Shown: positions 1-6,549, counted from the first letter of the stretch. The stretch: 23,381 bases of DNA from Bacteroidota bacterium (GCA_023453125.1 JAEXUB010000093.1:1-23381), one strand, 5' to 3'. Made by a program: numbers and translations. The notes: generated by a model from the sequence alone, not told the origin.

Positions 1-2
1 GC

Positions 3-62
3 AAAGATAAGGACCTTTTTAAGGCAGAATACGATAAAAATATAAGGAAAAAGCTAAAATAG
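3..62 (+). CDS. 3' end of an unidentified protein (partial)
   Basis: An open frame enters from the left edge and ends at a TAG at 60-62. Only the last 19 residues are visible; they are very lysine-rich and charged (ending IRKKLK). That is too little to assign a family. It is followed by a roughly 80-nt gap holding the tRNA promoter. The start and most of the gene lie outside the window, so even its coding status is tentative. Confidence 0.35.
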   Translation, partial: KDKDLFKAEYDKNIRKKLK

Positions 63-90
63 GGATTTTTTTAAAAATTCTCTCTTTTTC

Positions 91-119
91 TTGAACTTTG
101 GATTTCAGGTAACTATATT
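91..119 (+). promoter_or_regulatory. Sigma70-type promoter of tRNA-Met-secG
   Basis: TTGAAC at 91-96, a 17-nt spacer, then TATATT at 114-119: five of six matches to each consensus box. Transcription would begin near 126, about 16 nt before the mature tRNA. No other promoter-like sequence lies between the tRNA and secG, so this one probably serves both. Seen by eye only. Confidence 0.55.
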
Positions 120-141
120 TAGAATCCGTTTTTTAATGGAT

Positions 142-215
142 GGCGAGGTAGCTCAGTAGGTTAGAGCAGCGGAATCATAATCCGCGTGTCGGGGGTTCGA
201 CTCCCTCCCTCGCTA
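142..215 (+). tRNA. tRNA-Met (anticodon CAT, elongator type)
   Basis: A full cloverleaf can be drawn. The acceptor stem GGCGAGG (142-148) pairs with CCTCGCT (208-214), with a G1-U72 wobble as in other GGCG...CGCT methionine tRNAs. The D-arm contains AGCTCAG and GGTTAGAGC. The anticodon stem GCGGA/TCCGC encloses loop ATCATAA with CAT at 176-178. The T-arm is GGGGG-TTCGACT-CCCTC and the discriminator is A215. The anticodon stem lacks the three consecutive G-C pairs of initiator tRNA, so this is elongator Met rather than fMet. A CAT anticodon could also be the lysidine-modified Ile2 tRNA, but the acceptor stem resembles Met. The 3' CCA is not encoded (genomic CTA follows A215), so CCA must be added after transcription. 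Confidence 0.92.
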
Positions 216-224
216 CTAGATGTT

Positions 225-231
225 AAAGGAG
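225..231 (+). promoter_or_regulatory. Shine-Dalgarno of secG
   Basis: AAAGGAG lies 7 nt before the ATG at 239, only 10 nt past the tRNA 3' end. It fixes the secG start and shows that SD-driven initiation is used in this genome. Confidence 0.7.
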
Positions 232-238
232 CAAAAAA

Positions 239-565
239 ATGTACGATTTATTAATGTTAGTTTCTATTCTTGTTGCGTTAGTTTTAATTATTGCAGTCTT
301 AATGCAGTCAAGCAAGGGGGGCGGACTGGCCGGATCTTTCGGCGGTACCGGTACATTCGGAACAGTTTTCGGAACACGCAGAACAGCTGACTTCTTAAGC
401 AAAACTACCTGGTGGTTAGGCGGAATGCTTTTAGTTCTCGCGCTTGTTATTAATCTTTTCTTCTTAAAACCTTCAAGCGAAACAAAAAGTATTATTCAGG
501 ACAGCGGCAGTTCAGTGCCTGCTTCATCAACACTTCCGCAGCAGCAGCCCGCACAGCAAAAATAA
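239..565 (+). CDS. secG: Preprotein translocase subunit SecG
   Basis: Small inner-membrane subunit of the SecYEG channel; in the known family it assists SecA-driven export. The 108-residue product has the family architecture: a first membrane helix (about residues 4-22), the signature glycine-rich loop around QSSKGGGLAGSFGG (about 23-37), the segment TFGTVFGTRR, and a second helix (about 58-75). A hydrophilic tail rich in Ser, Pro and Gln follows, ending in PAQQK. The start is set by an AAAGGAG ribosome site. It sits 23 nt after tRNA-Met, probably in one transcript, and is closed by a strong hairpin terminator. Its partner SecA is encoded at the other end of the window. Confidence 0.95.
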   Translation: MYDLLMLVSILVALVLIIAVLMQSSKGGGLAGSFGGTGTFGTVFGTRRTADFLSKTTWWLGGMLLVLALVINLFFLKPSSETKSIIQDSGSSVPASSTLPQQQPAQQK

Positions 566-581
566 TTTTAAGCTTAATTAT

Positions 582-610
582 AAAGCCCCGTTTTGCGGGG
601 CTTTATTGTT
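582..610. terminator. Bidirectional intrinsic terminator between secG and dacB
   Basis: A 9-bp stem AAAGCCCCG (582-590) / CGGGGCTTT (596-604) with loop TTTTG, followed on the plus strand by TTTATTGTT and preceded by an A-rich run that gives U residues on the minus strand. It serves both convergent genes. The minus-strand TAA stop of the dacB-like gene (603-605) lies partly inside the stem. Confidence 0.85.
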
Positions 611-1931
611 TATGGTAAATCTCTTCTAAAATTTTTTCTTCAATCTTATTATAAAATCCGGCATCTTTTTCAGAGTCATTGAATATTAATGCGATAATTA
701 CAGTATTTCCTTTTTTCGTTTTCATATAGCCGCTAATTGAATAGATGCCGGAAAGCCATCCGCTCTTGCCCCTGAAATTCCCTTTTATTGCTGAACTGCC
801 GAACCTCTCTTTCAGAGTGCCCTCCGTTCCCACTTCCGCAAGGGAGTTAAGAAATAGAGGATAAATCTCTTTCCTGCCGTAAATGATATTAAGAATCTCT
901 GCTATCAGTTTTGCAGAGATGCGGTTGTGCATTGAAATGCCCGATCCATCCGCCGCCTTCATTCCGGTTGTTCCTGCCCCAAACAATTTAATATAATCAC
1001 TAACAGAAAAATCTTGTTTATAGCGTTCTCTGAACTCGGTATTGGATATCCGCCTGAGGATTTCGGCATAAAAATTATCGCTCTCTTTATTAGCCTTATT
1101 CAGAAAAGACTGAATGGGTTCTTCTGCTTCTATCCGGAATAATTCTCCGGGACATTTCCCCTCTACGCATTTTCCCGGAACTGTAATTCCTTTTGATTCC
1201 AAAGCCTGTTTAAGAAGCATTGATGTAAAGAGTGCCGGTTTTTCAATATAGAATATAATGCTGCCGCTGAAATTTGGAGAGAGATAAATATTGTAGCCTG
1301 CGGAAGACTCTGAAATACCGTATTGTTTTCCTTCCTTAATAGATATAAAATCAGCCCGGGGTGAAACTTTATATCCATTTCTTTTATTCCCATCGACTGA
1401 TATGATATTTCTGCCAAAACTAATTGCACTTACTGCGGGGAGATTAAGAGGAGAAGAAGAGAGTGAGATTTTTTTTGAAGGAGCCGTTTGTTGAAAATAG
1501 GAGTTATCAAACACCAGATTGCCTTCTATTCTCCTTATTCCCTCACTTTTCAATTTTTCCGCAAATGAATAAAAATCATTTTCGTTCAGTGAAGCCATCC
1601 CCTTTCCTTTGAAATAAATATTATCCTTTAGCGTGCCCCCTGTAATCTTTTTCCTGTCGACGGCAATAAAGGAAAAGGCTTTAAAATCTTTACCGAGCAG
1701 GAAAAGAGCCGAAGCAGTAGTGATTATCTTCATGTTTGATGCGGGTTTGAGGGACATTGAAGAATTTTTTTCATATACCGCAGATCCGGCTCCCGCATAT
1801 TGAACAATAACAGAACAGAGCGCTTTTGGGGGAAGCGAAGAGAGGATTTCCTCATACCGCCCCTGCTGAAGAGCAGTGGCCGGCTCAATTGAGAAGAGCC
1901 AAAATAATGAAATTAGCAGTTGTATTAACAT
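603..1931 (-). CDS. dacB: D-alanyl-D-alanine carboxypeptidase/endopeptidase (PBP4, peptidase S13)
   Basis: Periplasmic penicillin-binding protein that trims or cleaves peptidoglycan peptide cross-links. The 442-residue product begins with a hydrophobic signal sequence (about residues 1-20, ending near PATA). It has the S13 catalytic motifs in order: SxxK as S65-N-M-K68 within PASNMK, SxN as S284-D-N286, and KTG in the variant form K389-S-G391. The conserved DGSGIS block is at 328-333. The insert between the first and second motifs matches the large accessory domain of class C PBP4 proteins. The ATG at 1931 has only a poor ribosome site, but the signal peptide argues for it. Its stop codon lies in the shared terminator stem. 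The KSG triad replaces the textbook KTG; Ser is a conservative change, so activity is probably kept. Confidence 0.9.
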   Translation of the reverse strand: MLIQLLISLFWLFSIEPATALQQGRYEEILSSLPPKALCSVIVQYAGAGSAVYEKNSSMSLKPASNMKIITTASALFLLGKDFKAFSFIAVDRKKITGGTLKDNIYFKGKGMASLNENDFYSFAEKLKSEGIRRIEGNLVFDNSYFQQTAPSKKISLSSSPLNLPAVSAISFGRNIISVDGNKRNGYKVSPRADFISIKEGKQYGISESSAGYNIYLSPNFSGSIIFYIEKPALFTSMLLKQALESKGITVPGKCVEGKCPGELFRIEAEEPIQSFLNKANKESDNFYAEILRRISNTEFRERYKQDFSVSDYIKLFGAGTTGMKAADGSGISMHNRISAKLIAEILNIIYGRKEIYPLFLNSLAEVGTEGTLKERFGSSAIKGNFRGKSGWLSGIYSISGYMKTKKGNTVIIALIFNDSEKDAGFYNKIEEKILEEIYHKQ

Positions 1932-1946
1932 TCCAATAGTAATATA

Positions 1947-1975
1947 TTGATTTCCTTAATTTATAAATATATAAT
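1947..1975 (+). promoter_or_regulatory. Sigma70-type promoter of the LOG-family gene
   Basis: TTGATT at 1947-1952, a 17-nt spacer, and a perfect TATAAT at 1970-1975. Transcription from about 1982 would give a roughly 35-nt leader carrying the AGAGGA ribosome site (2008-2013). It lies in the 86-nt divergent gap with dacB, which is very AT-rich, so a chance match cannot be excluded. Confidence 0.55.
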
Positions 1976-2017
1976 AAGTTAAGTTTATTGTTTTATTAGA
2001 AATCTTTAGAGGAACAA

Positions 2018-2839
2018 ATGAAAAAAGAGTTAAAAGCTGTTAAAGCGTACAAGAATCTTGAATTTCTTGGTTCGAAAGAAGCGCGCACAATTAGAATGCT
2101 TGCGGAATATTATGAACCTAAAATCCGCTTTGAAAAAAATAACATCATCGATACGATTGTGTTTTTCGGGTCGGCGCGTATTCTTAACAAAAAAGACGCT
2201 GTTAAGAGGCTTAATGATTTAAAGAAGAGCAAAGTAAAGGACAAGAATTACGAATCGCAGGTTAAACGCGCCGAATCGCTTGTTAAAATGGCCAGATACT
2301 ATGAAGAAGCAGTAGTGCTCTCAAAAAGGCTTACTGAATGGGCACTTAAAGTTTCTCCGAAACAGAAACGTTTTACTATGTGCAGCGGCGGAGGCCCCGG
2401 AATTATGGAAGCAGCCAACAAGGGAGCCCATCTTGCAAAGGGAGATTCGATCGGTTTGAATATCAGTATTCCGTTTGAACAGTTTGTTAATAAATATGTA
2501 AAACCGGAGCTGGCATTTGAATTCCACTACTTCTTTATGAGAAAACTCTGGTTTGTTGACCTCGCAAAGGCTCTTATTGCATTTCCGGGGGGATTCGGGA
2601 CTCTTGATGAATTAATGGAAGTGCTTACCCTTATCCAGACCGGTAAAATTAAGAAGGATATGAAGATTGTTATTTACGATTCAAAATACTGGAAAGAAAT
2701 TATCAACTTTGATAAACTTGTTGAATACGGAATGATTAGCAAAGAAGATCTTAAGCTGTTCGATTTCTGCGATACAATTGACGAAGTTTACGAAAAGATT
2801 ACTGCCCATTTCACTAAGCATTATCTAAAGAAGAAATAA
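2018..2839 (+). CDS. LOG-family protein (TIGR00730-like Rossmann-fold nucleotide phosphoribohydrolase)
   Basis: Members of this family cleave nucleoside 5'-monophosphates (LOG cytokinin-activating enzymes, PpnN-type nucleosidases) and were long mislabelled as lysine decarboxylases. Seen here: a first Rossmann strand with FFGSAR at about 49-54, SGGGPGIMEAA at 123-133, an arginine at 175 in FMRKLW, and the diagnostic PGGFGTLDE at 190-198. The 273 residues exceed the roughly 190 of plant LOG proteins. The extra length is a basic N-terminal extension plus a charged helical insert after FGSAR (about 58-115). An AGAGGA site 4 nt before the ATG supports the start. It is a single-gene unit between its own promoter and a bidirectional terminator. 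The family is clear; the natural substrate cannot be read from sequence. Confidence 0.88.
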   Translation: MKKELKAVKAYKNLEFLGSKEARTIRMLAEYYEPKIRFEKNNIIDTIVFFGSARILNKKDAVKRLNDLKKSKVKDKNYESQVKRAESLVKMARYYEEAVVLSKRLTEWALKVSPKQKRFTMCSGGGPGIMEAANKGAHLAKGDSIGLNISIPFEQFVNKYVKPELAFEFHYFFMRKLWFVDLAKALIAFPGGFGTLDELMEVLTLIQTGKIKKDMKIVIYDSKYWKEIINFDKLVEYGMISKEDLKLFDFCDTIDEVYEKITAHFTKHYLKKK

Positions 2840-2860
2840 AAGCGGATTGTGATAAAAACA

Positions 2861-2888
2861 AAAAACCCGGCTTCTGCCGGGTTTTTTT
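2861..2888. terminator. Bidirectional intrinsic terminator between the LOG gene and rpsU
   Basis: A perfect 7-bp stem ACCCGGC (2865-2871) / GCCGGGT (2876-2882) with loop TTCT. It is flanked by A-rich sequence on the left and a T run on the right, so U-tracts form in both directions. It closes the plus-strand LOG gene and the minus-strand rpsU. Confidence 0.88.
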
Positions 2889-2893
2889 ATCAG

Positions 2894-3091
2894 CTAGCGT
2901 TCTCTAGCCGAAACTTCGCGGGATGCCCTGCGCTGGGCTTTGATCCTGTCCATACGTTTTTCGATAGAAGGCTTAGTATAAGCCGTTCTTTTCTTGTATT
3001 CTTTCAAGATACCGGAACGTTCATATTTTTTCTTGAATCTCTTAAGAGCTCTATCGATGTTTTCGTTGTCCTGAAGAGTAATCCCTACCAA
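2894..3091 (-). CDS. rpsU: 30S ribosomal protein bS21
   Basis: Small basic protein of the 30S platform near the 3' end of 16S rRNA. The 65-residue product matches the family in length and pattern: GITLQDNENIDRALKRFKKK at the N-terminus, a basic second helix, and an Arg/Lys-rich C-terminus (KRMDRIKAQRR). The start is TTG at 3091, preceded by AGGTGA (3098-3103) at 6 nt spacing. It is last in a minus-strand series after the sigma factor and Usp, but a 74-nt gap with a possible promoter suggests it can be transcribed alone. The bidirectional terminator follows 5 nt after the stop. The antisense open frame over it is a shadow. Confidence 0.95.
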   Translation of the reverse strand: MVGITLQDNENIDRALKRFKKKYERSGILKEYKKRTAYTKPSIEKRMDRIKAQRRASREVSARER

Positions 3092-3097
3092 AGCTGT

Positions 3098-3103
3098 TCA
3101 CCT
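3098..3103 (-). promoter_or_regulatory. Strong Shine-Dalgarno before the TTG start of rpsU
   Basis: AGGTGA in minus orientation, 6 nt ahead of the TTG codon at 3091-3089. A strong SD with a weak start codon decides the start here, and is notable because bS21 itself sits next to the anti-SD in the ribosome. Confidence 0.65.
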
Positions 3104-3131
3104 ACTTTCTATTTTATTTTTTAGGCCTTAT

Positions 3132-3160
3132 AATTTAAAGTTTATCGGCATAATAATCAA
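3132..3160 (-). promoter_or_regulatory. Possible promoter of rpsU
   Basis: On the minus strand, TTGATT (3160-3155), a 17-nt spacer and TAAATT (3137-3132). The first box has four of six matches, with the TTGA core intact, and the second has four of six. It falls just after the usp stop codon (3166). Plausible because ribosomal genes often have their own promoter; weak by sequence alone. Confidence 0.35.
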
Positions 3161-3165
3161 TATTC

Positions 3166-3621
3166 CTACTCTTCGTCCCTGGGGGGAATAACCAGAATTG
3201 GACATCGGGCATTTTGAATAACCTTATCGGCAACACTCCCCAGTACAGATCTAAGGAACCCGGTACGGCTATGTGTGGATAAAATTATCAGATCCCCCTT
3301 AATTTCATTCGAAAAACTGATAATTTCGTCCGAATCGTCCCCGTGTCTTATTTCCCCCTTTACAATAGCACTGGTGCTGTCCTTTAACTCGGCTAAAACC
3401 GACTTAAACTCTTTTATTTTACGGGTTTCATATTCTTCCTTTGTGAGGGAAGATTTCCCCTTGATATTCTGAAGCATTATAAGGGGGGGATTTTTATCAA
3501 GGACAAATACAATATAGATTTCCGCTTCATACTGCTCGGCAATATCTTTGGCATAATCGAAAGCTGTAAGGGAGAAGCGGCTTAAATCGGTGGGCAAAAT
3601 AATCTTAGAAACTTTGTACAT
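3166..3621 (-). CDS. Universal stress protein (UspA family)
   Basis: Small cytoplasmic alpha/beta protein of the Usp family, generally linked to stress survival. The 151-residue product starts with the usual first strand, KIILPTDLSRFS (about 6-17), and ends with the last-strand signature CPILVIPP (140-147). The nucleotide loop normally reads G-x2-G-x9-G-S. Here it reads S115-T-H-S118-x9-G128-S129, so both early glycines are serine while the final GS is kept. Nucleotide binding is therefore uncertain. The start lies 2 nt after the stop of the ECF sigma gene, a strong sign of co-transcription and translational coupling. The specific role is unknown. Confidence 0.88.
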   Translation of the reverse strand: MYKVSKIILPTDLSRFSLTAFDYAKDIAEQYEAEIYIVFVLDKNPPLIMLQNIKGKSSLTKEEYETRKIKEFKSVLAELKDSTSAIVKGEIRHGDDSDEIISFSNEIKGDLIILSTHSRTGFLRSVLGSVADKVIQNARCPILVIPPRDEE

Positions 3622-3623
3622 TT

Positions 3624-4277
3624 TTATTCGTCTTGTTTAATGGCTGATTTTTTCCCTTTCTTTTTTGATCCTTCTTTCTCTTTCTTACCATCCACATATC
3701 CCTTGTCCTGAGCATAAGAATAGAGTTGGGCATAGAGCATTTTGCGGGCACGGTGAAGCCTTGAGCGGACGGTTCCTACCGGGCAGTCAACGAAATCGGC
3801 TATCTCTTCGTAGGTGTATCCTTCAATATCTGAAAGAATAATTACAGTTCTGAAATCCTCGGGGAGTTTTGTAATCGCATTTGAAATGTTATCATCAAGA
3901 AGGTTGTTAAAAGCGTCTTCCTGGTAATGCTGTGTCTTTATTTCAGTAGCCTTAATATTCTCATAAAAGTTCTGAACATCTTCATAATCAACTTTATTCG
4001 GTTCTTTAACCTGCCTGCGGTATTCATTGATATATGAATTTTTAAGAATTCTGAACAGCCATGCCTTGCTGTTTGTCCCTTTCTCGAATTTATCGAAGAA
4101 GCGGAAAGCCTTAAGAAGGGTTTCCTGAACAAGGTCATCCGCGTCGTCGCTGTCCCCTGTAATACGCATTGCATAGTTATAGAGAGCCTGCGTATGAGGA
4201 ATAATCTCTTTTTCGAACTCCGCATGGTCTGTACGGGAGGTTTCCTGTTCTATTATTTCGTCTTCTTCTAAAATCAC
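3624..4277 (-). CDS. ECF-type RNA polymerase sigma factor
   Basis: Alternative sigma factor of the sigma70/ECF family that would direct RNA polymerase to its own promoters. In the 217 residues, region 2 spans about 28-90 (HTQALYNYAMRI, DADDLVQETLLKAF, AWLFRILKNSYINEYRR). An acidic linker follows, then region 4 at about 133-185 (LPEDFRTVIILSDIEGYTYEEIA, then VGTVRSRLHRAR, the -35 recognition helix). The region 2 style is like SigR/RpoE. The last 25 residues form a lysine-rich tail absent from standard ECF factors. The start is GTG at 4277; there is no upstream in-frame alternative before a stop, and the ribosome site is poor. It follows the M14 peptidase gene by 31 nt and precedes usp by 2 nt. 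No anti-sigma gene is adjacent, so its control cannot be inferred here. Confidence 0.92.
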   Translation of the reverse strand: MILEEDEIIEQETSRTDHAEFEKEIIPHTQALYNYAMRITGDSDDADDLVQETLLKAFRFFDKFEKGTNSKAWLFRILKNSYINEYRRQVKEPNKVDYEDVQNFYENIKATEIKTQHYQEDAFNNLLDDNISNAITKLPEDFRTVIILSDIEGYTYEEIADFVDCPVGTVRSRLHRARKMLYAQLYSYAQDKGYVDGKKEKEGSKKKGKKSAIKQDE

Positions 4278-4308
4278 AGTATAAAAGTTTCTTAATTATT
4301 ATTGAAAT

Positions 4309-5706
4309 TTAACGAAATATTAGCCCATTGCGAATTGAATTTTTATCGTTGCAGTTTTTTATCAAAAATCCGTTCACAATAAGATATTTTATACCGGTTT
4401 CATTAAATAAAACTATATCGGCTGCGGAATCCTGCCTGATTGAAGGGGCATAAGCTTCCCTTCTAAGGACAATATTATATGGAAACTGGGGATAGGCAGA
4501 CCCGGGATTGAACGAACCGGTCAGCAATGCCGTAATGCCCGAGTTAAATAATTGTCCGTAATCGGGATAATTTACTTCCGCCGGGTCTTTAATTTCCATT
4601 ATTCTCCCGGGTTCAGCCGTTAGTCCGCGGCAGTCTATTATTTCGTGGGCAGTGAATGTTGAAAGGTCTCCTACTCCTTCTATAGTGCCAATATAGAAAA
4701 AACCTCTCTCGCCGTTTCCTGCTATTTCACTTCTATTGATTCCAATATCCGCCTTAAATTTTTTCCCTGCCAGTACAATTTCTGTGTCTTTAAGCATCAG
4801 GTCAAAGAATCGCTCTTCATTCTCCGGAATAAGTTCGTACTCATCTATCGGTATGTCTGAGAAACTCCTTTCGGCAATTAGAAAGAATGAAGTTAAAAGC
4901 GTCCTGAAGTTCAATTCCCTTATAAATTCCTTTTGTTCGTCCCCCGGATAAAAGCCCGATTCAATTAGGATAACCGCGCTGTTCTGCCTGCTGAAATTAT
5001 CGCCGAATGCGCGGGGCTCATGATCATCAGAATACTTTGCAATCTTCCCCGGAATAATTTTCTGAAGCTCCCTGTTAAGCAGTACAATAACCTGCATAGC
5101 TTTTTTTCTTGCATCGTTTCTGGAATTTTCAAAATTGAAAGGGGGGGCAAGGAATGCAATCGCCGGGGGTAAATCGGTTTTGCCGGCAGAATAATAACGG
5201 TTTTGGTCATGCAGATTAAAACAAAAATCAGGATTAATTTCATCTCTTAGATTCTGCAGAATTTCTGCCTCGGGGCATTGAAGCGCCTTTGCATCCCGGT
5301 TAAGGTCAATATTCAACGCATTCTCTCTGGTAAATCTTTCAGCCCCGTCCGGGTTTAGCATCGGGACGAATGTAATAGTTAGAGAGGAGAGTAGAAATTT
5401 TATCAGGTTTTCATTTTTTGACGATAGAAAATTGAGCAAATCGAAGATTGCTCTTGTTGCCGTTGATTCATCTCCGTGCATCTGAGACCATACGAGGATT
5501 TTTACCGGGCCGTTTCCGACGGTAATTTTAAAAATTTCCCTTCCTTCAATTGAAGTGCCCGCGATTATTGGAGTATAAAATCCATTTTCCGATAAGGCTT
5601 TTATTTTGGGCAGAATATCGGAATGGCGCAGATATCTGAAACCGATACCCGGCTCTTTAAATCCGGAGTATTCCCCCATTATTTTCTCAATCGGACTCAA
5701 GCCCAT
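4309..5706 (-). CDS. M14-family zinc carboxypeptidase
   Basis: Predicted zinc metallopeptidase of the carboxypeptidase A superfamily. In the 465-residue product the zinc motif HxxE is H77-GD-E80 (in SQMHGDES). The third ligand is H166 in FNLHDQN, the substrate-binding Asn-Arg pair is N136-R137 in DLNRD, and the catalytic Glu is E249 in VILIESGFYPG, so all key residues are present. No signal peptide is visible, so it is probably cytoplasmic. The C-terminal 190 residues lie beyond the catalytic domain; they end in a beta-rich stretch (ADIVLFNETGIKYLIVNGF) whose role I do not recognise. The ATG at 5706 has a GGGAAA site just upstream. The substrate is unknown. It heads the minus-strand run leading into the sigma factor. 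Confidence 0.87.
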   Translation of the reverse strand: MGLSPIEKIMGEYSGFKEPGIGFRYLRHSDILPKIKALSENGFYTPIIAGTSIEGREIFKITVGNGPVKILVWSQMHGDESTATRAIFDLLNFLSSKNENLIKFLLSSLTITFVPMLNPDGAERFTRENALNIDLNRDAKALQCPEAEILQNLRDEINPDFCFNLHDQNRYYSAGKTDLPPAIAFLAPPFNFENSRNDARKKAMQVIVLLNRELQKIIPGKIAKYSDDHEPRAFGDNFSRQNSAVILIESGFYPGDEQKEFIRELNFRTLLTSFFLIAERSFSDIPIDEYELIPENEERFFDLMLKDTEIVLAGKKFKADIGINRSEIAGNGERGFFYIGTIEGVGDLSTFTAHEIIDCRGLTAEPGRIMEIKDPAEVNYPDYGQLFNSGITALLTGSFNPGSAYPQFPYNIVLRREAYAPSIRQDSAADIVLFNETGIKYLIVNGFLIKNCNDKNSIRNGLIFR

Positions 5707-5789
5707 TAGTTTCCCGGAAAAAATTTTGAAATGAAATTTAATCCAAAATTATGAAAATGTTAAGGAAATTCGGAATGGGAAAAATTGGT

Positions 5790-5825
5790 CCGATTGGGGG
5801 AACAATCGGGAGCCTATGGCTCCCG
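5790..5825 (-). terminator. Two overlapping hairpins after the barrel gene
   Basis: Just past the stop codon (minus direction) is a perfect 8-bp hairpin CGGGAGCC-ATA-GGCTCCCG (5825-5807). Next comes a 7-bp hairpin CCGATTG/CAATCGG (5809-5790) followed by a short U-tract (5784-5780). They share three bases, so only one can be fully formed at a time. The second resembles an intrinsic terminator, with the T run offset by about 5 nt. Confidence 0.5.
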
Positions 5826-5829
5826 TTTA

Positions 5830-6471
5830 TTAAAATTGCAGTCCGAGGTCGAAGGAGATTGAAAGAGTGCCAATATTTTTGCGAAAACGCCCGAAAATAT
5901 TTTCGACTCCATCATCAAATAAATGAGCGTATGAATATTTAATTGTAATTCCAAGAAGGCTTGAGCGGCTGATACCGAAGTTGGTTCCTATAGCCGCATA
6001 TCCACCCACTGCCATCCTTAATTGTGAATAGCCCAGAGCCTCAAAGAATTCCTTCTCGTAAGGATTTGTTATAACCATTGTAGGTCCGGCGGCAATTGAA
6101 ATGTAGGGCCTGAAATTGTCCGTAAGTGAATTGCTGAACATTCTATATTGAATTCCAAGATTCACCGGGAGCATAAAAACCCTGTTTTTTTTGTTATGGA
6201 CATAAACAGCTCCCCAATAATCAATATATTCAAATTCCTTTTCATCCTTCGATTCGGAAATTGAAAAATCGATAAATCCGGTTAGGTTTTCCGTGAGGCG
6301 GGTCTTATAAAAGGTCCCGATTCCGAATCCCCCTTCACCGAACATCAGATTGACTCCCCAGGCACTAGGAGGAAATACTATCCTGCTGGTATCGGGAGCC
6401 AGTTTCCCGATTTTCTGGGCATTAATCTGAAATAGGGGAATCAGCAAAAACAGTATAAATATCTTTTTCAT
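5830..6471 (-). CDS. Secreted outer-membrane beta-barrel protein, function unknown
   Basis: A 213-residue product with a clear signal peptide (MKKIFILFLLIPLFQINAQ, likely cleaved after Ala18). The mature protein is made of alternating amphipathic strands rich in Gly, Tyr, Phe and Ser (for example FGIGTFYKTRL, LTGFIDFSIS, LGIQYRMF, YISIAAGPTMV, LGITIKYSYAHLF). It ends in LGLQF, the terminal Phe expected of a BAM-inserted barrel. Its size fits an 8-10 strand barrel of the OmpA/OmpW-like general type, but I do not recognise a specific family. An AAAAGG site 6 nt before the ATG supports the start. It is transcribed away from the methyltransferase gene and ends at a double hairpin, so it is probably a single-gene unit. 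Confidence 0.75.
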   Translation of the reverse strand: MKKIFILFLLIPLFQINAQKIGKLAPDTSRIVFPPSAWGVNLMFGEGGFGIGTFYKTRLTENLTGFIDFSISESKDEKEFEYIDYWGAVYVHNKKNRVFMLPVNLGIQYRMFSNSLTDNFRPYISIAAGPTMVITNPYEKEFFEALGYSQLRMAVGGYAAIGTNFGISRSSLLGITIKYSYAHLFDDGVENIFGRFRKNIGTLSISFDLGLQF

Positions 6472-6549
6472 GCCAAACCTTTTATTTATTTTCAGTTGAA
6501 AAAATAATTATTATATCTTTAAAATCAACGGCAAAAATAATCCACAAAT

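Noticed and set aside
2849..3124. A 91-codon plus-strand open frame
   Set aside because: It lies antisense to rpsU and begins in the terminator; the minus-strand bS21 sequence is unmistakable.
4278..4300. TATACT just before the sigma factor GTG as a promoter -10 box
   Set aside because: Transcription would begin inside the coding sequence, with no later start codon before sigma region 2, and the matching -35 is poor.
5751..5942. A 63-codon plus-strand open frame
   Set aside because: It covers the double hairpin and the antisense end of the barrel gene; no ribosome site or family resemblance.
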